A stretch of DNA of 55,536 nucleotides from Terrisporobacter othiniensis (GTDB taxonomy: Bacteria; Bacillota; Clostridia; Peptostreptococcales; Peptostreptococcaceae), in assembly GCF_000808015.1 (NCBI RefSeq), contig NZ_JWHR01000093.1, positions 1 to 55,536 of the forward strand, in the 5' to 3' direction. Below, piece after piece: positions 1-9,261 of the stretch. Positions within the stretch are counted from its first letter, which is position 1. Each line of letters opens with the position of its first letter. The notes beneath the pieces are model-generated. The model saw nothing but the letters and a program-made list of their open reading frames with translations, was not told the DNA's origin and did not search any database. Both the position numbers and the translations under genes were made by a program.

Positions 1-179
1 TCTGTAATATATATATTTTTCTGCTTAATGGATCTATCAATAATTTTTGTATCAAAATACCTTTCTAAGTTTTTAATATGGTTACTAACACTTGGCTGAG
101 ATAAATTAAGGTATTTGGCAGCCTTAGTAAAGTTTTTAAATTCAACTACAGATATAAAAGTTTTTAATTCTTCAATCAA
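1..179 (-). CDS. LysR-family regulator, N-terminal part (runs off the window)
   Basis: The minus strand from 179 down to the window edge reads as the winged helix-turn-helix of a LysR regulator: an IEELKTFISVVEFKNFTKAA start, then the recognition helix SQPSVSNHIKNLER. The start is a TTG at 179-177, with AGGAGGA at 194-188 eight bases upstream. The C-terminal effector domain lies outside the window. It is divergent from the YeiH-family gene at 369, and LysR regulators such as YeiE and CysL-like proteins commonly sit beside and control yeiH genes, so control of that neighbour is the likely role (inference). Confidence 0.85.
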   Translation of the reverse strand, partial: MIEELKTFISVVEFKNFTKAAKYLNLSQPSVSNHIKNLERYFDTKIIDRSIKQKNIYIT

Positions 180-207
180 AATATACTTCCTCCTATTATT
201 AATGATA

Positions 208-345
208 TAAGTCAATATAATAAGTATAACTTTAACTCTATTATTATAACCATTAATTTTACTTATTATTATCATAAAAAATAGTTATTTTACTTATTAT
301 TTTAAACATATTATACTATTTTTGGAGATAAAACAATAAAAAGAT
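208..345. promoter_or_regulatory. LysR/yeiH divergent regulatory region with repeated ACTTATTAT boxes
   Basis: The motif TTTTACTTATTATT occurs at 257-270 and again at 288-301, 31 bp apart (about three helical turns). A partial inverted copy lies near 216-228. The stretch is between the divergent LysR gene and the exporter, where a LysR protein would bind. A TATACT-like -10 lies near 312-317 on the plus strand. Binding itself is inferred. Confidence 0.45.
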
Positions 346-368
346 AAGAAAGGAAAAATAAGACAACA

Positions 369-1388
369 ATGGGAAGAAATATTATGACTAAAATAAAAGA
401 TATACTACCTGGTCTTTTGGTAGCAATTATGGTGGCAATTATTAGTATGTTTTTAGGAAAATTTGTACCATCCTTAGGGGCTGCTTCTATAGCCATTTTT
501 TTAGGTATGTTTGTTGGTAATATATTTTTAAATCAAAAAGTTTTTCAAAGTGGATACAAATATTCTGAGTCTGATTTATTATCATATTCGATAGTTTTAC
601 TTGGAGCAACTCTTAGTATAAGTACAATTTCAGAAATAGGGTTTAGCGGAGTTGTTTTTATTATATTACAAATGACAGTTACTATTATAGGAACTATATA
701 TATAGGAAAAAAATTAGGATTTGGTGAAAACTTTAGATTTTTAATGGCAAGTGGTAATGCCGTTTGTGGTTCTTCTGCCATAGCAGCAACAGCGCCAGTA
801 ATAGATGCTAAGGATGATGAAAAAGGTATAGCAATAACAATAGTAAATGTTACAGGAATTATTTTAATGTTTGTATTACCTGCCATAGCTAAGTTTATAT
901 ATAATAATGATTTACTACATACATCAGGCATGATAGGTGGTATATTACAATCTGTCGGACAAGTTGTTGCCAGTGGGGCTATGGTAAATGAAGGTGTTAA
1001 GGATCTTTCTACAATATTTAAAATAGTACGTATTATATTCTTAGTATTTGTAGTTTTTTCTTTTGGTCATATAAAAAATAAAAATAATAAAGAAATAATA
1101 AACGAAGAGATAGAAGAGGTTGAGGAGAAAAAAATAAAAGTACCATGGTATGTAATAGGATTTTTCATAATGTGTGGCCTATTTTCCGCTCATATAATAC
1201 CAGATAGCTTATCAGCTATGTGCAAAGAAATAAGTCATGTATTAGAAATAATAGCCCTAGCAGCTATAGGACTTAGAGTTAATATAAAAGATTTAATTAA
1301 ACAAGGAAAAAATGCATCATTGTATGGACTATTTGTAGGACTTTTACAAATTGTTTCAGCTATAGTTTTAATGGCTGTATTATTATAA
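369..1388 (+). CDS. YeiH/UPF0324-family putative sulfate exporter
   Basis: This 339-residue integral membrane protein has about ten hydrophobic segments. The family signature GNAVCGSSAIAA lies at residues 129-140, in the region that identifies YeiH/UPF0324 (putative sulfate exporter) proteins. A charged cytosolic loop of Lys and Glu residues lies near 232-252. Transport of sulfate or another sulfur anion is a family-level prediction only. The ATG at 369 has a weak ribosome-binding site; ATG 384, which gives an MTKIKDILPG start, is equally possible. It is divergent from a LysR gene and followed by a strong terminator, so it is probably a single-gene transcript. Confidence 0.85.
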   Translation: MGRNIMTKIKDILPGLLVAIMVAIISMFLGKFVPSLGAASIAIFLGMFVGNIFLNQKVFQSGYKYSESDLLSYSIVLLGATLSISTISEIGFSGVVFIILQMTVTIIGTIYIGKKLGFGENFRFLMASGNAVCGSSAIAATAPVIDAKDDEKGIAITIVNVTGIILMFVLPAIAKFIYNNDLLHTSGMIGGILQSVGQVVASGAMVNEGVKDLSTIFKIVRIIFLVFVVFSFGHIKNKNNKEIINEEIEEVEEKKIKVPWYVIGFFIMCGLFSAHIIPDSLSAMCKEISHVLEIIALAAIGLRVNIKDLIKQGKNASLYGLFVGLLQIVSAIVLMAVLL

Positions 1389-1453
1389 TTAAATAAAAAA
1401 TTAGCTTCGAATATCTTGTCAAGATATTGGGACGTTGCTAAAGTTGATTGAAA

Positions 1454-1490
1454 GTCATATTAAAAATGTTATTTTAATATGACTTTTTTG
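1454..1490 (+). terminator. Rho-independent terminator after the yeiH-like gene
   Basis: A perfect 13-bp stem (AGTCATATTAAAA at 1454-1466 with TTTTAATATGACT at 1473-1485) is followed by a short T run. A smaller perfect palindrome, AATATCTTGTCAAGATATT, lies just upstream at 1410-1428. Confidence 0.85.
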
Positions 1491-1509
1491 ATTACTTAAA
1501 TTAAGAAAA

Positions 1510-1602
1510 AGTAAATGTGACGAAAATGTAAGTTAAAATGCCTATTATATTACTTAATCTTACGAAAATGTAAAGGCACCAGGAAAATAATTAATGTATA
1601 CT
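1510..1602 (+). promoter_or_regulatory. Promoter of the hex-like operon with paired direct repeats
   Basis: ACGAAAATGTAA occurs at 1520-1531 and again at 1562-1573, exactly 42 bp apart (four helical turns). A half-match, GTAAATGT at 1511-1518, precedes the first copy by 11 bp, the usual half-site spacing of OmpR-type regulators. A TATACT -10 lies at 1597-1602. The expected -35 position holds no TTGACA-like sequence, and the second repeat abuts it, as at activator-dependent promoters. The response regulator encoded downstream in the same cluster is the obvious candidate binder (inference). Confidence 0.6.
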
Positions 1603-1634
1603 ATGCTTAGTTAAAAGATTGCGAGGTAATTAAA

Positions 1635-2711
1635 ATGAAGGTATTAATATTTACAGGGGCATTTGGAATGGGTCACTACTCAGCAGCACAGGCTGTTAAA
1701 GAAGAAATATTAAAAGATAAACCAGAGGCAACAGTAATTATAATCGACATGATAGAGTATATATTTCCAAAACTTAGTAAACTAATATACGATTGTTTCA
1801 ATTTTATGGTTGATAAGTTTTCTTTAATTTATAATTGTTTTAATAAAGTTGTAGCAAAAAGAACTAGTGTACCACTTAAAAAATCAGTGACAAAAAAAAT
1901 AGATTTATTATTAAAAAACAATGATGTGGACTTAGTAGTTTCTACTTTTCCTGCATGCTCTCAATATTTTTCTGCATACAAAAAAATGAGAAATTCTAAT
2001 ATTCCTCTTTATACTTATATTACAGATATATCTGTAAATGAGGAATGGATTAGTGAAAAAACAGATATGTATTTTGTAGGTAGTGAGATAACAAAAAAAT
2101 CACTTTTGTGCAAAAGTGTGGAAAGTGATAAGATAGTAATTAGTGGAATTCCTATAAGACAAAAATTTAAGGAAGAAAAAATAATTGGAAAAATAAAAGA
2201 TAAAAAAGAAGTATTAGTAATTGGTGGAGGTTTAGGCCTTATTCCATGTTCTTTGGATTTTTTAGAAAGTCTTTCAAAAGATGATAATGTAAAAATAACC
2301 TTTATTGCCGGAAAAAATAAAAAACTACTAGAACTTATAAAAAATAAGTACCCTAATATAGAGGCAATAGGTTATACTGATAAAGTTGATAAATATATGA
2401 AAAAAGCAGATTTGATAATTTCAAAATCTGGTGGAATAACATTATTTGAAGCTCTTTTTAGTGAAACGCCATTATATGTTATTAGACCATTTTTATATCA
2501 GGAAATAGGAAATGCTAAATATATACAAGATAGTTGTATTGGTAAAGTAGTATGGACTAAAGGTGTGGATATTTATGAAGATGTAACATCTTTGCTAAAT
2601 AATGAACTGCTTTTAGAAAGTATGAAAGAAAATATACTACTTGAAAAAGAAAAATTACAAAGTGCATCACCACTTAATTACTATTATGGAGGGTTAAATG
2701 CATGTTATTAA
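1635..2711 (+). CDS. hexS: HexS-like diacylglycerol/glycolipid glycosyltransferase (MGDG synthase / GT28 family)
   Basis: A 358-residue cytosolic GT-B glycosyltransferase. The N-terminal MGDG-synthase domain begins with TGAFGMGHYSAAQ at residues 7-19. The C-terminal nucleotide-sugar domain has GGGLGL near 197-202 and the donor-binding SGGITLFEAL at 265-274. The family adds sugars to diacylglycerol or glycosyl-diacylglycerol (UgtP, MGD synthase). Its overlap with a polysaccharide deacetylase, followed by a flippase and a two-component system, reproduces the C. difficile HexS-HexD-HexF / HexR-HexK set, where HexS supplies the hexosamine of an aminohexosyl-hexosyl-diradylglycerol. The start follows GCGAGG at 1621-1626; the last ten bases overlap hexD. 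Confidence 0.82.
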   Translation: MKVLIFTGAFGMGHYSAAQAVKEEILKDKPEATVIIIDMIEYIFPKLSKLIYDCFNFMVDKFSLIYNCFNKVVAKRTSVPLKKSVTKKIDLLLKNNDVDLVVSTFPACSQYFSAYKKMRNSNIPLYTYITDISVNEEWISEKTDMYFVGSEITKKSLLCKSVESDKIVISGIPIRQKFKEEKIIGKIKDKKEVLVIGGGLGLIPCSLDFLESLSKDDNVKITFIAGKNKKLLELIKNKYPNIEAIGYTDKVDKYMKKADLIISKSGGITLFEALFSETPLYVIRPFLYQEIGNAKYIQDSCIGKVVWTKGVDIYEDVTSLLNNELLLESMKENILLEKEKLQSASPLNYYYGGLNACY

Positions 2712-3391
2712 AAATTATGATAATATTGGCAATAATATTGCTGTGCTATAGTATTGTGCCAACTTATCTATATAAACTTCAACATAAATTAACAAAGAAA
2801 AATAAGTTAAATGAAAAAGTACTTTATTTAACTTTTGATGATGGTCCAGATGAAAAGTACACATCTTGTCTTTTGGATTTGTTAAAAAAACATAATATAA
2901 AGGCAACTTTTTTTATGGTAGCAACTTTTGCTAAGAAAAATCCTATAATAGTAAATAGAATGAAAGAAGAAGGTCACTGTATAGCTCTTCATTCTTTTGA
3001 ACATAAAAATGCATTATTTCAAAGTAAAGCATACACTTCTTATGATTTTGAACAAAGTGTAAAAACAATGAAGGAACTTGGTGTTGATGTGAAGTATTAT
3101 AGACCTCCTTGGGGGCATTGCAATATATTTACAAATTATGAAGTAAAAAGGCACAACCTAACTAAAATATTGTGGGATGTTATGGCACAAGATTGGGAAG
3201 GTAATACAACAGCTGATATTATATGTGATAAATTATTAAGAAGAAGTAAAGATGGTAGTATAATATGTTTACATGATGGACGTGGCGAAAACGAGGCACC
3301 ATCAAGAACTATAAAGGCCTTAGAAAAAGCAATTCCAATATGGAAGAAAGAAGGCTATAAATTTTTAATTATGGAGGATTATTATGAATAA
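2702..3391 (+). CDS. hexD: HexD-like membrane-anchored polysaccharide deacetylase (NodB domain)
   Basis: 229 residues: an N-terminal membrane anchor (about 3-22), then a NodB/CE4 deacetylase domain. All core motifs are visible: TFDDGPD at 44-50 (catalytic base and metal Asp), the metal ligands in HSFEH at 97-101, RPPWG at 134-138 and LHD at 190-192. In the HexSDF system this enzyme is proposed to deacetylate the N-acetylhexosamine of the glycolipid, giving a free amine. Position between the glycosyltransferase and the flippase supports that substrate over peptidoglycan. Ribosome-binding site GGAGGG lies at 2689-2694, and both ends overlap neighbouring genes, indicating translational coupling. 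Confidence 0.85.
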   Translation: MLLKIMIILAIILLCYSIVPTYLYKLQHKLTKKNKLNEKVLYLTFDDGPDEKYTSCLLDLLKKHNIKATFFMVATFAKKNPIIVNRMKEEGHCIALHSFEHKNALFQSKAYTSYDFEQSVKTMKELGVDVKYYRPPWGHCNIFTNYEVKRHNLTKILWDVMAQDWEGNTTADIICDKLLRRSKDGSIICLHDGRGENEAPSRTIKALEKAIPIWKKEGYKFLIMEDYYE

Positions 3392-4460
3392 AAAAGTTTC
3401 GCCAAAGAATATGTTAAAAAATGGTGGACTATTTATTGGGTTAATTTTATTAACCTTTTATATAATTTTTAAAAATAATAATATAGAAGAAATTATAAAT
3501 ACAATCTCTTCTCTTAATATAAGTTATACTACTATAGGTATAGTTTGTAGTTGTACTTTTATTATTTGTGAAGGTATAAATATAGGTAGAAATTTAAAAC
3601 TTATGGAGTATGATATTAATTTTTTTACATCGATAAAATATGCAATTGTAGGATTATTTTTTAGTTCTGTAACACCTTCTGCATCAGGAGGACAGCCAAT
3701 GCAAGTTTATTATATGCATAAAGATGGAATTCAAGTATCACATTCATCTTTGGCACTGCTTATGGACCTTGCTAGTTTTCAATTTGTAACAGTAACTATG
3801 GCTATAGTTGGATATATAGCTGAGCATAAATTACTAGTTAATACATTAGGGAGTATAAAATATTTAGTTTTATTAGGAATTATTTTAAATACATTAGTTA
3901 TGCTACTTATATTAACAGCAATTTTTTCAAAAAGATTTATAGGAAAGTTTATCGATTTTATTTGTTTTATTTTAGGAAAGATTAAATATAAAAAAGTAGA
4001 TAAATTTAAAGAGATGGCAACAGAGCAGGTAAAAGAATACAAAGAAAGTGCTAAGTATTTCAAGGAAAATAAACTTACAGTTTTGAAAGTTTTGATGACC
4101 ACAACAGTACAAATAGTGGCTCTTCATAGCGTACCATTTTGGATATATAAAGCATTTGGCTTAAGTGGGTATTCTTTAACTACAGTAGTTATGTTACAAG
4201 CAGTTTTATATATTAGTGTATCTGCTTTACCGTTACCTGGAGCTGTAGGAGTTAGTGAAAGTGGATTTATGGTTATTTACAAAACTTTATTCCCAGCTCA
4301 AATTTTAAGTTCAGCCATGCTTGTAAGTAGAGGAATAAGTTTTTACTTATTAGTATTAATAAGTGGTATATTTATTGCAGGTACTCACATTTTAAATATT
4401 AAAGGAAATCACTATGTTAAAGTTACGAGAAAAAGAAGAGGTGAAAATTTTGACTTATAA
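3384..4460 (+). CDS. hexF: HexF-like flippase (MprF N-terminal / UPF0104 family)
   Basis: A 358-residue polytopic membrane protein of the lysylphosphatidylglycerol-synthase transmembrane family, i.e. the flippase half of MprF without the aminoacyltransferase domain. A typical family stretch, FSSVTPSASGGQPMQVYYM, lies near residues 93-111, and a second conserved loop, ALPLPGAVGVSES, near 285-297. In C. difficile HexF is proposed to move the aminoglycolipid to the outer leaflet, contributing to daptomycin and bacitracin resistance. It overlaps hexD by eight bases and the regulator gene downstream by eleven. Confidence 0.82.
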   Translation: MNKKVSPKNMLKNGGLFIGLILLTFYIIFKNNNIEEIINTISSLNISYTTIGIVCSCTFIICEGINIGRNLKLMEYDINFFTSIKYAIVGLFFSSVTPSASGGQPMQVYYMHKDGIQVSHSSLALLMDLASFQFVTVTMAIVGYIAEHKLLVNTLGSIKYLVLLGIILNTLVMLLILTAIFSKRFIGKFIDFICFILGKIKYKKVDKFKEMATEQVKEYKESAKYFKENKLTVLKVLMTTTVQIVALHSVPFWIYKAFGLSGYSLTTVVMLQAVLYISVSALPLPGAVGVSESGFMVIYKTLFPAQILSSAMLVSRGISFYLLVLISGIFIAGTHILNIKGNHYVKVTRKRRGENFDL

Positions 4461-5148
4461 TATACTTGTTGTAGAAGATGATATAGATATAATAAAGCTA
4501 CTAAAAATTTATCTTGAAAGTGATGGACATAGAGTTATGTCTGCACAAAACGGAATAGATGCTTTAAATATAATAGAAAATATAAAGGTAGATTTAGTAG
4601 TTATGGATATTATGATGCCTAAAATGGATGGTTATGAGTTAACTATGCAAATTAGATCAAAATATACTATACCAATAATTATTTTATCTGCTAAAAATGA
4701 AGATGATGATAAAATTCTAGGGTTAAATTTAGGTGCAGATGATTATATAACAAAGCCTTTTAATCCAATGGAAATAGTGGCAAGAGTTAATTCTAATTTA
4801 AGAAGATTTTATCATTTTAATAAAACTATTGTAGAAAAAGAAGAAACACAATTAATAGTAGGAGACTTGACTTTAGATACACAAAAATTAGCTTTATTTA
4901 AAAGAGGAGAAGAAGTTATTGTAACTCCTACAGAGTATAAAATTTTGGCTCTTCTTATGAAAACTCCAGGGAAAGTATATACCAAATTACAGATGTGTGA
5001 AGCAATTAATGGGGATTATATTGAAAGTGATAATAATACTATGATGGTTCATGTTTCTAGGCTTCGTGAAAAAGTGGAAGATGATTCGAAAAATCCTGAG
5101 TATATTAAAACTGTAAGGGGGATTGGTTATAAAATTGAAAAAAAATAA
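4450..5148 (+). CDS. hexR: HexR-like OmpR-family response regulator
   Basis: The receiver domain starts ILVVEDD and carries the phosphoacceptor in VVMDIMMP (Asp 53 from the TTG start) and the conserved Lys in TKPF. The C-terminal half is an OmpR/PhoB winged helix ending in the wing VRGIGYKIEKK. The chosen start is TTG at 4450, six bases after AGAGGTG (4437-4443), which gives the usual short lead before the first strand. An ATG at 4414 with AAAGGA upstream would add twelve residues. It forms a pair with the kinase that overlaps its end and probably activates the operon through the 42-bp-spaced repeats upstream of hexS. Confidence 0.85.
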   Translation: MTYNILVVEDDIDIIKLLKIYLESDGHRVMSAQNGIDALNIIENIKVDLVVMDIMMPKMDGYELTMQIRSKYTIPIIILSAKNEDDDKILGLNLGADDYITKPFNPMEIVARVNSNLRRFYHFNKTIVEKEETQLIVGDLTLDTQKLALFKRGEEVIVTPTEYKILALLMKTPGKVYTKLQMCEAINGDYIESDNNTMMVHVSRLREKVEDDSKNPEYIKTVRGIGYKIEKK

Positions 5149-6727
5149 AAGTAGATTTTATACAATTTTAGTTAGAAACTATATTTTTTTTACAGGTATT
5201 ATTGTAATTTCTATTATATGCATATTGAAAGGTGTAAATTATGAAATAAAAAATATTGTTAGTGAACCGATGGTTAAAGAATTAGTAGATTATGCGAGTT
5301 TAATTCGTGATAAGGAATCTGGCAAAATTAATAAGTCACGTATAAAAAAATTAGCAGGAAAAGATAGCTTTATTCAGATTTTAGATAAGGATAATAAAGT
5401 TATCTATGAAAGTGATCCTAACAAAGTTAATAAAAAATTTACAGATGAAGAGCTGAAATATATACATGATTATTATGATAATCCTTATATTGATATTCAA
5501 AAATATAAAAATGATAAAGGCAAGGAAAATATATCAGTATCCATAACTTATTATGATGAAGAGAATCATATACATAATCAGATTTATGTTGTAGATGAAA
5601 AATTAAATTTAATATATACAAATACAGGTGATAATAAAAAAACTTTTACCAAAGATGAATTTAAATATTTAACAGGAACCTATTTAAAGGGATATGATAT
5701 TAGAAAATATTACTTCAAAGATAAATATAATGAGAAGATGACACTTTTAATATATACTCCTTCTCTTAGTAATGAACTTTATAGTAAAATTGAGTTAACC
5801 TATATAGCTGCATTTATAATATTTATATTCATTTATATTATTTTAATAATAGTATTCATTTTTTGGTTAAATCACAAAGTAAAAAGACCTATAAATATTT
5901 TGAATGAAGCCATTATAAAATTTAAAAATGGAGAGCGTGAAAACTATTTAGAATGTGAGGGACCACAAGAGTTTTGTGATATTTGCATTAGTTTTAATGA
6001 TATGTCAAGAAAGCTATACAATAGTGAAATTAAGAGTAAAAGCTTGGAAGAAGAAAAACAAAAAATGCTTGCAGATATTTCTCATGATTTAAAAACTCCA
6101 ATAACTGTTATAAAAGGATATTCAAAGGCTATTTGTGATGATCTGGTTTCAGAAGAAGAAAAAAATCAATACCTTATGACCATATATAGGAAAGCTGATG
6201 ATTTGGATGAATTGATTAATACTTTCTATGAATATAGTAAATTAGAACATCCAGATTATAAACTTGTATTTGAAAGAATTGATATATGCGAATATGTAAG
6301 AGTTTATCTTGCAGGAAAGTATGAGGAACTGGATATAAGAGATGTTGAAGTAGATGCTGATATTCCTGATGAGCCTATTTACTGTAATATAGATAGATTT
6401 CAACTAAAGCGAGTATTTGAAAATATTATTAACAACTCATTGAAACATAATGATAAAAACCTAGCTATACTGTTTAAATTAGAAAAAGATTATGATAAAG
6501 TAAAAATCAATATTGCTGACAATGGATACGGTATTCCTGAGGAAATAAGTAAAAATATATTTGAACCTTTTGTAGTAGGAGAAAAATCACGCACAAAAAA
6601 AGGTTCAGGTTTAGGACTAGCTATTAGTAAAAAAATAATAGATGCTCATGGTGGAAGCATAAGTATTGTAGAACCTAGAGAAAACTATAAAACTGAATTT
6701 GAAATTATGATTCCTAGGGAAGTATAA
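5123..6727 (+). CDS. hexK: HexK-like sensor histidine kinase
   Basis: 534 residues. A first membrane helix (about 18-35) and a second (about 227-249) bracket an extracellular sensor domain of about 190 residues. HAMP follows (about 250-305), then HisKA with H321 in the ISHDLKTPITV motif, and HATPase with the N box INNSLKHN, the G1 box DNGYGIPEE and the G2 box GSGLGLAISKK. The large external loop is compatible with sensing envelope damage; in C. difficile HexRK responds to daptomycin. It overlaps the response regulator gene by 26 bases. The start is TTG at 5123 or 5135, neither with an ideal ribosome-binding site. Confidence 0.85.
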   Translation: MVIKLKKNKSRFYTILVRNYIFFTGIIVISIICILKGVNYEIKNIVSEPMVKELVDYASLIRDKESGKINKSRIKKLAGKDSFIQILDKDNKVIYESDPNKVNKKFTDEELKYIHDYYDNPYIDIQKYKNDKGKENISVSITYYDEENHIHNQIYVVDEKLNLIYTNTGDNKKTFTKDEFKYLTGTYLKGYDIRKYYFKDKYNEKMTLLIYTPSLSNELYSKIELTYIAAFIIFIFIYIILIIVFIFWLNHKVKRPINILNEAIIKFKNGERENYLECEGPQEFCDICISFNDMSRKLYNSEIKSKSLEEEKQKMLADISHDLKTPITVIKGYSKAICDDLVSEEEKNQYLMTIYRKADDLDELINTFYEYSKLEHPDYKLVFERIDICEYVRVYLAGKYEELDIRDVEVDADIPDEPIYCNIDRFQLKRVFENIINNSLKHNDKNLAILFKLEKDYDKVKINIADNGYGIPEEISKNIFEPFVVGEKSRTKKGSGLGLAISKKIIDAHGGSISIVEPRENYKTEFEIMIPREV

Positions 6728-6728
6728 T

Positions 6729-6770
6729 AAAAGCATGGAGTAGTATTCTAAATAGCTCCATGCTTTTTTT
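6729..6770. terminator. Bidirectional terminator between hexK and feoB
   Basis: A 12-bp perfect stem (AAAAGCATGGAG at 6729-6740 with CTCCATGCTTTT at 6756-6767) has a T run on the plus side and an A run on the other. It sits four bases from the end of feoB, so it probably serves both convergent transcripts. Confidence 0.88.
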
Positions 6771-6774
6771 AACC

Positions 6775-8895
6775 TTAAACAATAATATTATAAATAGTTG
6801 TAGTAATAAAACATACAATAAAAGCTATAGCTGTAGGAATTAAAAATCCTAATACAGTCCACTTTGTACTATTTGTTTCCTTCTTTATAGTTAGTAGAGT
6901 GGTAGCGCATGGCCAGTGAAGTAAGCTAAATAACATCATATTCAAGGCTGTTAAATAAGTCCAGCCATTGTTTCTAAGAAGCTCACCAAGGGCTGATAGT
7001 TCATCAAATTCAATCATTTTACCCGTAGCCATATAACTCATAATCAAAATAGGTACTACGATTTCGTTGGCAGGAAAACCTAGTATGAATGCCAATAAAA
7101 TAAAACCATCAAGTCCTATTACTTTACCTAAAGGATCTAAAGCTTTGGCGGCATGAGACAATATACTCATATCTCCAATGTAAATATTGGCAAAAATCCA
7201 TATGATAATTCCTGCTGGAATAGCTACAGTAACAGCTCTTCTTAGAACAAACAAAGTTCTATCCATAATCGAAGTGTAGATCAATCTTCCTACTTGAGGT
7301 GGTCTGTATGGTGGAAGTTCTAAAGTAAAAGTTGATGGAATTCCTTTCAACAAAGTCTTAGACAACAGAAAAGAAACTAGTAAAGTAGTAAGTACACCTA
7401 CAATTATTAATAAAGTAATGGAAAGGGCAGTGACACTACTAGATAAAAAATTGCTACTAATAACTGAGCTGAAGAATATACTTGATATGGCTATTAAGGT
7501 AGGAAATCGTCCATTACAAGGAACAAAGTTATTAGTAAGTATGGCTATCAATCGCTCCCTTGGAGAGTCGATTATTCTACAACCAATAACTCCTGCAGCA
7601 TTGCAACCAAACCCCATACACATAGTCAAACATTGCTTTCCATGACAACATGCCTTCTTGAATAAATGGTCTAAATTAAAGGCTACTCTAGGAAGATATC
7701 CTAAATCTTCTAGTAAGGTAAATAAAGGGAAGAAAATAGCCATAGGTGGTAGCATGACAGATACAACCCAAGCTAAAGTTCTATACATTCCATAAGTTAA
7801 CATTTCATTTAACCATAGGGGAAAACCAATGCTATTTAACAAAGTATAAATTTTTGGTTCGATAGAAAATAGAAGATCAGAAAGCATGGCTGAAGGTACG
7901 TTGGCACCTTCAATGGTAATCCAAAGTATTCCACAAAGTAGTAATAACATAAGTGGAATGCCTAAGATTTTAGAGGAGACAACTTTATCAATCTTTTCAT
8001 CTCTATCTATGGCGTTTTTATTAGTAATTGTCACAACTTCATCACTTATAGCCTTTGCATAGTCATAAGTTGTCTTGGTAAAGTGACTTCTTATTTTACT
8101 TTTATCAAAAACATCGGGCATTTTACTTTTAACATTATTTAATTCATTCAAAATATCATTTTCTGTATAATCATTTAAAGACGTTAAAATACTTTCATCG
8201 CCATCAATCAATCTAAGACCCAACCATCTAGGATTAATTGCAGGGATTATATTTATCAAATCTTCTTTAATGGAGCCAACTATACTTTCAATTTCTTCAT
8301 CGTAGTATACAGGTTTATTTTCAAACTTATATTCATTTTTTACAACTTTATTTAAAGTTTCTTTAAGGTCTTCCATACCTAGTCCACTTCTGGCAGCAGT
8401 CAAAACAACAGGAATACCAAGTTTATCTTCAAGCTTATTCTTATCAATTTTAATACCTTTTTTATTTGCTTCATCAAGTAAATTCAAACATAAAACCACA
8501 TTGTCTGTCAGTTCCATTACTTGAAAAAGAAGATTTAAATTTCTCTCTATACAAGTGCTATCACAAACAACAATAACAGCATCAGGACTTCCAAAACAAA
8601 TAAAGTCACGAGCAACTATTTCCTCTTGTGACAGAGGAAATAAAGAATAAGTGCCAGGCAAATCTATAAGGCTGTAATTAATATCTCTATAAGAAAAATC
8701 CCCCCTAGCAGTACAAACAGTTTTACCAGGCCAATTACCTGTATGTTGTTTTAAACCAGTTAAATAATTAAAAACTGTACTTTTTCCTGTGTTTGGATTA
8801 CCAGCTAAAGCAATCATAAATTCATTATCTTTTTTTTCTATATGAAAAATGTCTTCTAAAGATTTTATTTTAGTAGATTGTTGTGTCAAACCCAT
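6775..8895 (-). CDS. feoB: Ferrous iron transporter FeoB
   Basis: 706 residues. The N-terminal G-protein domain has G1 GNPNTGKS at 32-39, G3 DLPG at 78-81 and G4 NLLD near 137. A helical S-domain leads to the membrane domain with two Gate regions, visible as PCNGRFPTLIA and the conserved GFGCNAAGV upstream of it. It imports Fe2+ across the cytoplasmic membrane under anaerobic conditions. The ATG at 8895 follows AGGGGGATA. It lies 28 bases downstream of feoA in one operon, divergent from a DtxR-type regulator, so iron-dependent repression is likely. Confidence 0.96.
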   Translation of the reverse strand: MGLTQQSTKIKSLEDIFHIEKKDNEFMIALAGNPNTGKSTVFNYLTGLKQHTGNWPGKTVCTARGDFSYRDINYSLIDLPGTYSLFPLSQEEIVARDFICFGSPDAVIVVCDSTCIERNLNLLFQVMELTDNVVLCLNLLDEANKKGIKIDKNKLEDKLGIPVVLTAARSGLGMEDLKETLNKVVKNEYKFENKPVYYDEEIESIVGSIKEDLINIIPAINPRWLGLRLIDGDESILTSLNDYTENDILNELNNVKSKMPDVFDKSKIRSHFTKTTYDYAKAISDEVVTITNKNAIDRDEKIDKVVSSKILGIPLMLLLLCGILWITIEGANVPSAMLSDLLFSIEPKIYTLLNSIGFPLWLNEMLTYGMYRTLAWVVSVMLPPMAIFFPLFTLLEDLGYLPRVAFNLDHLFKKACCHGKQCLTMCMGFGCNAAGVIGCRIIDSPRERLIAILTNNFVPCNGRFPTLIAISSIFFSSVISSNFLSSSVTALSITLLIIVGVLTTLLVSFLLSKTLLKGIPSTFTLELPPYRPPQVGRLIYTSIMDRTLFVLRRAVTVAIPAGIIIWIFANIYIGDMSILSHAAKALDPLGKVIGLDGFILLAFILGFPANEIVVPILIMSYMATGKMIEFDELSALGELLRNNGWTYLTALNMMLFSLLHWPCATTLLTIKKETNSTKWTVLGFLIPTAIAFIVCFITTTIYNIIV

Positions 8896-8923
8896 AATGT
8901 TATCCCCCTAAAATAAATAATTA

Positions 8924-9151
8924 TTAAATATATGATACTAAGATTAAATTACTTTCTTCTTGGCGTAAAGCAATCTTACTACCCCTAATGTTGTAAACTG
9001 TTAAATTGTTTTTTGGACCCTTTCTAAGAACATCTATCTCAGCTCCTTCAGTTAAACCTAAAGCAAGCATTCTTTCTTTTAAGTTTCCCGTAGAAAGTAA
9101 ACTCTCAACCTTAACAGTATTTTTCACCTTGATGTCTGTAAGTTTTTTCAT
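8924..9151 (-). CDS. feoA: FeoA SH3-like accessory protein
   Basis: 75 residues, the normal FeoA length, with the pattern of a small SH3-like beta-barrel: an N-terminal KLTDIKVKN, the central RMLALGLTEGAEIDVLRKGP typical of FeoA, and a C-terminal RGSKIALRQEESNLILV. FeoA assists FeoB in ferrous iron uptake. The ATG at 9151 follows a GGGGGTG site. It is the first gene of the feoAB operon. Confidence 0.95.
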   Translation of the reverse strand: MKKLTDIKVKNTVKVESLLSTGNLKERMLALGLTEGAEIDVLRKGPKNNLTVYNIRGSKIALRQEESNLILVSYI

Positions 9152-9261
9152 ATTGCACCCCCAATTAATTGATATCTAAAAATTAGCAGAGTCATTACCT
9201 AAGATGATCCTCAGCATATAGCTCAAGATAAGTGACAAACTTCACAAATAAGGTTTGTTTT

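Noticed and set aside
7418..7645. Plus-strand reading frame inside feoB
   Set aside because: Antisense to a well-supported FeoB membrane domain; a shadow of the coding strand.
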